Source: Bacteroidota bacterium
Lineage (GTDB): Bacteria; Bacteroidota; Bacteroidia; Bacteroidales; Cfx3-03
Assembly: GCA_030706265.1 (NCBI GenBank)
Contig: JAUZOX010000173.1
Location: 1 to 6,212 of the forward strand
Length of the DNA: 6,212 bases
Direction: 5' to 3'
In this document: one piece after another, positions 1-4,339 of the stretch
Layout of the letters: the number at the start of each line of letters is the position of its first letter
How positions within the stretch are numbered: the stretch's first letter is position 1
The notes under the pieces: generated by a model
What the model saw: the letters and a program-made list of their open reading frames with translations, nothing else
Told to the model about the DNA's origin: nothing
The model's database searches: none
Position numbers and translations under genes: made by a program

Positions 1-627
1 GAAAAAGCTTGCCAAACGGCCATCAACAGACGTTACCGGTTGTTGCCTTATATCTATACCCTGTTTCATGAAGCAGCAACGACAGGGATGCCGGTCATGC
101 GACCCACTTTCTTTGCCGACATTAAAGACCTGAAACTACGTGCTGATGACGAGAATTTTCTATTGGGAGATCATCTTTTAATCGTCCCCAAGTGGGCTAA
201 AGCCAATCTGATTCCCAAAGGCAACTGGAAAATAATTTCTGTCAATGGTGAGGATTCGAAAAAGGATAAATACCAGGCAGATATCTACCAAAAGGAAGGC
301 TCGATAGTTCCGGTTGGTAATCCGATCCAAAACACCGCAAAATATCAAACGGATTCGCTGACCCTGTTTGTATCCTTAAACGATAAAGGCAAGGCAACAG
401 GAATTCTGTACGAAGATGCCAACGATGGTTTCGGCTATAAGAAAGGAGAATATGCCGTGTGGACCTTTGAAGCGACGACCAAAGGAAACGCAACGGAGAT
501 AACCGTCAAACAAACAGCAGGGATACTCAAAACGAAGCCAAAATTATTTAAAATCAAGGTGATCGCTAAATCAAACGTGATCGAAAGCGGCTGGCTCAAA
601 GCCAATCAGCTGAAAATTAAAATATAA
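1..627 (+). CDS. GH31 family glycoside hydrolase (alpha-glucosidase-like), C-terminal part
   Basis: The frame is open from the first base, so the gene starts outside the window; 208 C-terminal residues are visible. The segment RRYRLLPYIYTLFHEA, then GMPVMRPTFF and FLLGDHLLIVP, is the characteristic end of the GH31 catalytic barrel. It is followed by the beta-rich domain with IPKGNW and YQKEGSIVPVG, and by a distal C-terminal beta domain containing LYEDANDGFGYKKGEY, as in many Bacteroidota GH31 enzymes. Family members hydrolyse terminal alpha-linked glucose or xylose from oligosaccharides, usually in the periplasm or at the cell surface. The catalytic aspartates lie upstream and cannot be seen, so substrate and activity cannot be given. 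Nothing in the visible part suggests decay. It has no evident functional link to the redox genes downstream. Confidence 0.88.
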   Translation, partial: EKACQTAINRRYRLLPYIYTLFHEAATTGMPVMRPTFFADIKDLKLRADDENFLLGDHLLIVPKWAKANLIPKGNWKIISVNGEDSKKDKYQADIYQKEGSIVPVGNPIQNTAKYQTDSLTLFVSLNDKGKATGILYEDANDGFGYKKGEYAVWTFEATTKGNATEITVKQTAGILKTKPKLFKIKVIAKSNVIESGWLKANQLKIKI

Positions 628-631
628 CAAC

Positions 632-746
632 CAACGATGCGGTTTAAAAGTTTGAGGGCCGGACCAAAGATGCAGGGTGCTCCTTTGGTCACCCCCAGGC
701 AGTGAACTGCTGCATTTTTAATTGCTGAAAGCCGCCACCATCGTTG
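632..746. other. Nested inverted repeats, possible three-way-junction RNA or small inverted-repeat element
   Basis: The outer arms CAACGATG (632-639) and CATCGTTG (739-746) are perfect complements. The stem continues inward as CGG (640-642) with CCG (732-734) and TTT (643-645) with AAA (728-730), interrupted by a 4-nt and a 1-nt bulge. This stem encloses two hairpins: GACCAAAG (662-669) with CTTTGGTC (683-690), and GCAG-TGAA-CTGC (699-710), which is followed by an ATTTTTA tract. It begins 4 nt after the GH31 stop codon. It could be a transcript-end structure, an independent RNA or a small mobile repeat. I recognise no known riboswitch core in it. Pairing was found by eye, with no energy calculation. 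Confidence 0.45.
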
Positions 747-844
747 ATCCTTGGGATAGATGCCCGTTTAGAAAGGCGCAAAAAAAATCTCCGTAAAAGT
801 TTATCGTGTTGATCCACAAAAACAAGGTTTGTTTGTTTAATGAA

Positions 845-878
845 TTGGAATGACATCATTTAAAATATCGTACCTTGC
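845..878 (+). promoter_or_regulatory. Candidate Bacteroidota-type promoter for the FMN reductase gene
   Basis: TTG at 845-847 is followed after 23 nt by TACCTTG (871-877), close to the Bacteroidota -33 TTG / -7 TAnnTTTG pattern but one T short in the -7 box. Transcription would begin about 20 nt before the ATG at 904. The leader has no Shine-Dalgarno sequence, only an A-rich stretch, which is common in this phylum. Confidence 0.35.
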
Positions 879-903
879 AGCGTACACCTTAAAGCATTAA
901 AAC

Positions 904-1485
904 ATGTATCATATCGCCATCATTTCAGCCAGTGTCAGAGAAGGCCGGCAGAGCCACAGAGTGGCCTTGTATTTCCGCAAGCTTATCGAAGAAAACAATC
1001 TGGCCACCGCAGAGATCGTCGATTTAAAGGAATTTAATTTTCCGTTGTTTGATGAGAGGTTATCCAGGCAGCCCCATCCTACGGTAAAGGCCATTTTGTT
1101 TGCTGAGAAAATACAACAGGCAGACGGAGTCATCATTATCACTCCCGAATACAATGGGGGCTATCCTTCCAGCTTAAAAAACGTGATTGACCTGTTATAC
1201 AATGAGTGGCATCATAAACCGGTGGCCATCTCCACTTCTTCGGGAGGACCGTTTGGAGGTGCCCAGGTGATCACCTCACTGCAGTTTTCACTCTGGAAGA
1301 TGAAGGCATGGACGGTTCCGGCCATGTTTCCGGTTCCCAATGTTCAGGATGCCTTTGATGAACAGGGCAACCCGGCTGATAAATTTCAAGCAGATAAAAG
1401 AGCGGGGCTTTTTCTGGATGAATTATTCTGGTGCATGGATGCTGTCGCGTTAATGAATCAAAAGAAAGAGACCATATCGTATTAA
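904..1485 (+). CDS. NAD(P)H-dependent FMN reductase family oxidoreductase
   Basis: This 193-residue protein has the flavodoxin-like fold of the NADPH-dependent FMN reductase family, which includes ArsH, chromate/quinone reductases and SsuE-like flavin reductases. The N-terminal strand MYHIAIISASVREGR forms the flavin phosphate-binding loop (around residues 8-15). The segment ITPEYNGGYPSSLKNVIDLL (about residues 79-98) is the family's flavin-contacting signature, and SSGGPFGGAQ follows at about 112-121. Family members bind FMN and use NAD(P)H to reduce flavin, quinones, azo dyes or metal ions in the cytoplasm. The length is normal, and ATG 904 puts the first beta-strand at the N-terminus as expected. 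It is 276 nt downstream of the GH31 gene and 245 nt upstream of the nitroreductase, so it is probably transcribed alone. The exact substrate cannot be read from the sequence. Confidence 0.87.
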   Translation: MYHIAIISASVREGRQSHRVALYFRKLIEENNLATAEIVDLKEFNFPLFDERLSRQPHPTVKAILFAEKIQQADGVIIITPEYNGGYPSSLKNVIDLLYNEWHHKPVAISTSSGGPFGGAQVITSLQFSLWKMKAWTVPAMFPVPNVQDAFDEQGNPADKFQADKRAGLFLDELFWCMDAVALMNQKKETISY

Positions 1486-1531
1486 GCCCGGGTCGTTTCG
1501 TTTCAGTCAAAGCGGTTGCCGTTTAATTATG

Positions 1532-1539
1532 TATTTTTG
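1532..1539 (+). promoter_or_regulatory. Candidate -7 promoter element upstream of the nitroreductase
   Basis: TATTTTTG matches the Bacteroidota -7 consensus TAnnTTTG perfectly. The nearest upstream TTG (1516-1518) is only 13 nt away, shorter than the usual 17-23, so the -33 element is unconvincing. If used, it would give a leader of about 185 nt before the ATG at 1731, containing the hairpin at 1593-1612 and the duplicated block. Confidence 0.3.
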
Positions 1540-1551
1540 CCACTGATGAAT

Positions 1552-1561
1552 CATGATCATG
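1552..1561. promoter_or_regulatory. Perfect 10-bp palindrome, possible operator
   Basis: CATGATCATG is a perfect palindrome lying about 13 nt downstream of the TATTTTTG box, near the expected transcription start. A regulator bound here would block initiation. It does not match the FNR-type consensus TTGAT-N4-ATCAA. Nearby, CACATTG occurs twice as a direct repeat (1568-1574 and 1585-1591, 17 nt apart). No regulator can be named. Confidence 0.25.
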
Positions 1562-1592
1562 TTTTATCACATTGATCGTCATAACACATTGG

Positions 1593-1612
1593 TCTGCATG
1601 GATCGATGCGGA
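1593..1612 (+). other. Hairpin in the nitroreductase upstream region
   Basis: TCTGCAT (1593-1599) pairs with ATGCGGA (1606-1612), giving seven pairs including one G-U wobble, around a six-base loop GGATCG. No T tract follows, so it is not an intrinsic terminator. It may be a leader hairpin or a protein-binding near-palindrome: GCAT-N6-ATGC is symmetric at 12 of 14 positions. Confidence 0.25.
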
Positions 1613-1636
1613 ATATTTACTTTACCCAAACAATGT

Positions 1637-1730
1637 AATTGAATGAAACGCGCATAATTGAAAATCACAAACGAGAATGAAAATCTTCAATGCGAGTTCC
1701 ATACGACCTATTTAATCAAATTATTTACGT
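1637..1730 (+). repeat. Duplicated upstream leader, copy A (before the ferredoxin-nitroreductase)
   Basis: This block aligns with the sequence directly upstream of the iron-sulfur flavoprotein gene on the other strand (3384 down to 3286). Shared segments in order are ATGAAACG, GCAT, TTGAAAA, CACAAAC, ATGAAAA, then the perfect 15-mer ATGCGAGTTCCATAC (1690-1704), then ACC, TTTAAT and AATTATT up to the start codon. A hand alignment gives roughly 73 identities in 100 columns with a few 1-2 nt gaps. The 15-mer ends 26 nt before the start codon here and 27 nt before it in the other copy. Three TGAAA motifs (1644, 1659, 1678) recur at similar spacing in both copies. The block is likely a shared regulatory leader. 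No clear -7 box lies inside it. Confidence 0.75.
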
Positions 1731-1734
1731 ATGA
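1690..1734 (+). other. Possible 14-codon leader ORF overlapping the nitroreductase start
   Basis: ATG at 1690 opens a short frame reading MRVPYDLFNQIIYV, whose TGA stop (1732-1734) overlaps the ATG of the nitroreductase. The same MRVPY codons occur in copy B, but there the frame continues without a stop into the flavoprotein coding sequence as MRVPYNHFN. Because even third codon positions are identical across the first five codons, conservation at the DNA or RNA level explains the match as well as a peptide does. Confidence 0.2.
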
Positions 1735-2597
1735 AGGCAGTGGATTTGAGTATCAACCAGGCTACCTGTATTAAATGTGGAAAATGCGTTAAGGTATGTC
1801 CTTCGAATATTATCAGACAAGACAGGAGTGATGAACCTGCAATGGTTGAGAGCTCAAAGGGGTGTATTTCGTGCGGACATTGTGTGGCCGTTTGTCCTTC
1901 CGGTTCCGTGATCCATTCTGAGTTTCCTGCCGATAAGGTTCATCCGGTAGATTACGCACTTTATCCGACCGTCGAGCAGATGATGCTGTTGTTGAAAGCC
2001 CGCAGATCCAACCGTGCATTTTCGACCAGGCCCATCCCTTCCGGGACGCTGGACCTCATTCTGGAGGCGGCACATCGTGCACCTACTGCAAGTAACCAGC
2101 AGCAGGTGGCATTCACCCTGATCACGGATCCTGCAAAACTGCGTCAGATCACTGAGTTCACAATTGGCCAGTTTAATACAGCTGCCGTGAAGTTGACCAA
2201 CCCTTTCCTGAAACCAGTCCTGAAAAGGATTATGCCGGATGCCTACCGTTATCTGAAAACGTTTAAACGACTGAATAAGGAACATGAAAAGGGCAACGAC
2301 TTGATCCTTCGAAAAGCTACCGCCGTTATTTTAATTCATACTCCTAAAGCCAATCGTTTTGGAAGTGCAGATGCCAACCTCGCATATCAGAATGGCTCAC
2401 TGATGGCTGAGACCTTGGGCGTGAACCAGTTCTATACCGGTTTTGTATGTTCGGCTATTAATCTGGATAAACACCGGACACTTGAAAAACTGTTGGGTAT
2501 CGATGGGACGATTCATGCGGGTATGGCATTGGGAATACCCATCTTCAGGTATCCCAACTATGTTGACCGGGTCGAAATTCAGGTAACCAAAATGTAG
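1731..2597 (+). CDS. Nitroreductase family protein with N-terminal 2x[4Fe-4S] ferredoxin domain
   Basis: This 288-residue cytoplasmic protein fuses two domains. Residues 13-23 (C13, C16, C19, C23, then Pro) and 45-55 (C45, C48, C51, C55, then Pro) are two complete CxxCxxCxxxCP motifs, predicting two [4Fe-4S] clusters. From about residue 85 the protein is a nitroreductase domain. RRSNRAF (91-97) and APTASNQQQ (117-125) are its FMN-binding segments, and GSADANLAYQNGSLMAETLG lies further on, before the C-terminal GMALGIP strand. The ferredoxin domain would pass electrons one at a time to FMN, which then reduces a nitro compound, quinone or other acceptor. Such fusions are common in anaerobic Bacteroidota and Firmicutes, and their physiological substrates are mostly unknown. 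ATG 1731 places the first Cys motif at residue 13, as expected. There is no Shine-Dalgarno sequence. The upstream leader is shared with the flavoprotein at 2650-3285. Confidence 0.9.
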   Translation: MKAVDLSINQATCIKCGKCVKVCPSNIIRQDRSDEPAMVESSKGCISCGHCVAVCPSGSVIHSEFPADKVHPVDYALYPTVEQMMLLLKARRSNRAFSTRPIPSGTLDLILEAAHRAPTASNQQQVAFTLITDPAKLRQITEFTIGQFNTAAVKLTNPFLKPVLKRIMPDAYRYLKTFKRLNKEHEKGNDLILRKATAVILIHTPKANRFGSADANLAYQNGSLMAETLGVNQFYTGFVCSAINLDKHRTLEKLLGIDGTIHAGMALGIPIFRYPNYVDRVEIQVTKM

Positions 2598-2622
2598 TGC
2601 AAGGTTGTTTTTTGCCCTTGTG
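2598..2622. terminator. Weak hairpin between convergent genes
   Basis: Only 52 nt separate the two convergent stop codons. CAAGG (2600-2604) pairs with CCTTG (2616-2620), extendable by G-U wobbles, around an 11-nt loop holding a six-T run. The T tract lies in the loop and not after the stem, so it is a poor intrinsic terminator. It is listed because it is the only candidate shared terminator in this gap. Confidence 0.2.
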
Positions 2623-2649
2623 TGGATTCCTGCTGCTTAATCCTGTTCG

Positions 2650-3285
2650 TTACCTGATGAAGTTGGTCTTTTCCTTCTTCTCGATCTGAGGTGGTTCAAT
2701 GGAATGGGTAGTAGCTTCTTTCATTTTTAACAGCCAGGCCATGTTTTTCCCCAATACGCGCATGATTTGCATGCCTTCAGCATCCCCGAGCACCTCACCT
2801 GCGCCGGCTCCATGGATCACATTCCAATAATTGGAAGTGGCAATAATCATCTCGGAATAGTTGAGATAATGATTCAGGCTGTCGAAGGTCACGGAGCCAC
2901 CTGTTCGCCTGACGGAGGTAACAGCTGCGCCTACTTTATGCCGAAAGAAGTTTCCATTTGCCCCCGAAACATAAAACAAACGGTCTAAAAAGCTTTTCAT
3001 GGTACCGGCTATGCCTGAATAGTGAACCGGTGAACCAAGGATAATACCATCGGCCTGTTTGATTTGCTGAATCCACTCATTCAGGTCATCGGTTTTAATG
3101 ACGCATTTTTCATCTTTGTTGGCTGCGCATTTGTTACAAGCCGTGCAACCATGTATCATTTTATGTCCGATATGTAATATTTCAAAATCAATACCGCTGG
3201 CTATAAGTTCATTGCCAACCATTTGTAAGGCGTGGAAAGTATTTCCCCCTTTGTTTGGACTTCCGTTTATTGCTATTACTTTCAT
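2650..3285 (-). CDS. Iron-sulfur flavoprotein (flavodoxin / NADPH-dependent FMN reductase fold)
   Basis: This 211-residue protein begins with MKVIAINGSPNKGGNT, the flavin phosphate-binding loop of the family. A compact cysteine motif follows: C47, C50, C53 and C61 in GCTACNKCAANKDEKC. This fits the CX2CX2CX4-7C motif that holds a [4Fe-4S] cluster in archaeal iron-sulfur flavoproteins. ADGIILGSPVHYSGIAGTMKSFLDR (about 80-104) is the second flavin-contacting region. Family members carry FMN and act in one- and two-electron transfer, with proposed roles in reducing oxygen, peroxide or quinones. The frame is open upstream to 3366, but ATG at 3283-3285 is preferred because it starts exactly at the conserved first beta-strand and the upstream codons belong to the duplicated leader. 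The C-terminal tail, about residues 190-211, is charged and probably disordered. Confidence 0.87.
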   Translation of the reverse strand: MKVIAINGSPNKGGNTFHALQMVGNELIASGIDFEILHIGHKMIHGCTACNKCAANKDEKCVIKTDDLNEWIQQIKQADGIILGSPVHYSGIAGTMKSFLDRLFYVSGANGNFFRHKVGAAVTSVRRTGGSVTFDSLNHYLNYSEMIIATSNYWNVIHGAGAGEVLGDAEGMQIMRVLGKNMAWLLKMKEATTHSIEPPQIEKKEKTNFIR

Positions 3286-3384
3286 TTGTGAATAATTGGT
3301 ATTAAAATGGTTGTATGGAACTCGCATGTACACGCTTTTCATCGGTGTTTGTGTTTTCAAAAACATGCTCGTTTCATCATAATT
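3286..3384 (-). repeat. Duplicated upstream leader, copy B (before the iron-sulfur flavoprotein)
   Basis: Read on the minus strand, this is the partner of the block at 1637-1730. The perfect 15-mer ATGCGAGTTCCATAC occupies 3327 down to 3313. The flanking shared segments ATGAAACG, GCAT, TTGAAAA, CACAAAC and ATGAAAA lie upstream in the same order. TGTTTTTG at 3365-3358 is one base off the Bacteroidota -7 consensus and could be the promoter, but I see no matching -33 box and copy A does not preserve it. The homology fades beyond about 3384 and does not continue into the coding sequence beyond the start codon. Confidence 0.75.
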
Positions 3385-3537
3385 CTTTTAAAAATGTTTT
3401 ATGCTTTTGCGGGTATCCAGTCGAATGAAAATGGGTGAATGGAGTCACCCGGAAGGCAGTCCTTGTATGCATTGAAGCTTAATAAATTGCCTAACTCTTC
3501 ACATATACAAAAGTAACCCAAAAACGAAAAGGAGGTG

Positions 3538-3570
3538 TTGTTAAAAACGGCCTTTTTTAATTTATCTTTG
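3538..3570 (+). promoter_or_regulatory. Candidate promoter of the heme-copper oxidoreductase operon
   Basis: TTG (3538-3540) is followed after 22 nt by TATCTTTG (3563-3570), a full match to the Bacteroidota -7 consensus TAnnTTTG at an allowed spacing. Transcription would start near 3577 and give a leader of about 158 nt containing the hairpin at 3605-3626. The alternative box TACTTTG (3701-3707) lacks a -33 partner. Confidence 0.45.
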
Positions 3571-3604
3571 ATATAACGCTTTTTAAGTCGGCGATGTGCA
3601 TAAT

Positions 3605-3626
3605 ATGTGGCACCCCGTTGCCACAT
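3605..3626. promoter_or_regulatory. Perfect 8-bp-arm inverted repeat upstream of the oxidoreductase operon
   Basis: ATGTGGCA (3605-3612) and TGCCACAT (3619-3626) are perfect reverse complements around the six bases CCCCGT. As DNA, this is a 22-bp dyad of the size bound by dimeric regulators. As RNA, it is a stable 8-bp hairpin in the leader, about 28 nt after the predicted start of transcription. It resembles a CRP/FNR-type dyad only in the outer TGTG/CACA. The position suits control of the operon, but the regulator is unknown. Confidence 0.45.
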
Positions 3627-3724
3627 TCCTGATAAACACGTTGCCCTCTGACAATCTTTGGTTCAGTCTGTTACTCATCATCGCTCTGGTACTAAATAAA
3701 TACTTTGTTATTCATTTTTTATAA

Positions 3725-3730
3725 AGGAGG
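3725..3730 (+). promoter_or_regulatory. Strong Shine-Dalgarno site that fixes the subunit II start
   Basis: AGGAGG lies 4 nt before ATG 3735. This decides between that ATG and an in-frame TTG at 3705, which sits inside the AT-rich region. A near-perfect Shine-Dalgarno sequence is unusual next to the other genes here, none of which has one. Confidence 0.75.
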
Positions 3731-3734
3731 ATAT

Positions 3735-4283
3735 ATGGCTGATTCTATGGATGTATTGAATGGATTGATTGTGGTTTATACCTCTTACGCCATTGCGATC
3801 ATCTCCCTTGTTGCCTGGTTTGCTTACAAGATCACCAAAAAGGGAGAAAAAAATCTGATTAAACCCGCTTTCTTTTATACATGGGTGTGTTTTCTGATCG
3901 TGTTGGGGGTTTCAATTCATTTTGTGACCTATAACACAATTCCATGGGCCCCTATGGATTTAAACCGGAAGAATATTAAGGCTGACAAGGTTTTTAATAT
4001 AACGGTTGCAAATCATGCTTTTCATCTTCCTGCTGAAAAGCTAAAGATTAAAGTTCACGACAAAGTTTTGTTCAAGGTGATGTCGGGTGATCTGACCTAT
4101 GGCTTTGGGTTGTTCAGGAAAGACAACACCATGTTGCTCCAGATGCAGGTAATCCCGGGTCATCTTAACGATATCCTGTGGCAGTTTGACAAACCCGGAG
4201 TGTATTCCATTCGTTCCACAGAGTATTCAGGTCCTGCCGGAACACAGATGATTCTCAAAGACGCCGTTGAAGTAACGGATTAA
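3735..4283 (+). CDS. Heme-copper oxidoreductase subunit II-like cupredoxin lacking the CuA site
   Basis: This 182-residue protein has two predicted membrane helices (about 9-31 and 43-66) and then an extracytoplasmic cupredoxin domain (about 83-180). The domain follows ba3-type cytochrome oxidase subunit II closely: FKVMSGDLTYGF corresponds to FKITSPDVIHGF, QVIPGHLNDILWQFDKPGVYSIR to the strand before the CuA loop, and STEYSGPAGTQM (161-172) to CNQYCGLGHQNM. The CuA ligands His, Cys, Cys and His are therefore replaced by Tyr122, Ser161, Ser165 and Gly169; only Met172 remains. It cannot hold CuA, much like the quinol-oxidase subunit II of bo3 enzymes. It presumably docks with the subunit I encoded 56 nt downstream in the same operon and either receives electrons by another route or is structural. 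Sequencing error is unlikely to explain four separate substitutions in an intact frame. Confidence 0.85.
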   Translation: MADSMDVLNGLIVVYTSYAIAIISLVAWFAYKITKKGEKNLIKPAFFYTWVCFLIVLGVSIHFVTYNTIPWAPMDLNRKNIKADKVFNITVANHAFHLPAEKLKIKVHDKVLFKVMSGDLTYGFGLFRKDNTMLLQMQVIPGHLNDILWQFDKPGVYSIRSTEYSGPAGTQMILKDAVEVTD

Positions 4284-4339
4284 TCTTGCCCAAATACCAT
4301 CAAAAAGAACTGTTTCTGAACAACATAAAAGCCTGTAAC

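Larger units (their letters stand above)
3385..3734. other. Divergent intergenic region with no convincing gene
   Basis: Between the leader of the flavoprotein (-) and the start of the oxidoreductase operon (+) lie about 350 nt with no convincing protein. A 75-codon frame on the minus strand (3399-3626) matches no family I recognise and has no promoter or ribosome-binding support. The region holds the candidate promoter at 3538-3570, the 8-bp-arm palindrome at 3605-3626, an AT-rich stretch (about 3540-3575), a second possible -7 box TACTTTG (3701-3707) without a -33 partner, and the Shine-Dalgarno site at 3725-3730. Confidence 0.6.

Noticed and set aside
632..750. Integron attC site
   Set aside because: The CAAC/GTTG ends and internal hairpins recall attC, but the GTTRRRY/RYYYAAC core sites do not match on both sides, and no integrase or cassette array is present.
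842..860. Third copy of the duplicated leader upstream of the FMN reductase
   Set aside because: AATTGGAATGA followed by CAT resembles the outer end of the leader, but the 15-mer core and other blocks are missing, so it is within chance for AT-rich sequence.
1540..1590. FNR-type site upstream of the nitroreductase
   Set aside because: TGAT and ATCA half-sites are present, but none has the TTGAT-N4-ATCAA spacing.
3286..3366. N-terminal extension of the iron-sulfur flavoprotein to ATG 3366
   Set aside because: The extra 27 residues precede the canonical first strand MKVIAINGSP and are encoded by the duplicated leader, which in its other copy is not in frame with the downstream gene.
3399..3626. 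75-codon minus-strand frame in the divergent intergenic region
   Set aside because: It resembles no protein family I recognise. Its start codon lies in one arm of the palindrome at 3605-3626, and it has no ribosome-binding or promoter support. The frame is short enough to arise by chance.
4286..4339. TTG start of subunit I two bases after the subunit II stop
   Set aside because: TTG starts are rare, the extra 18 residues are hydrophilic and have no counterpart in the B-type proteins used for comparison, and an ATG follows at 4340 with a normal N-terminus. The TTG start is possible but less likely.
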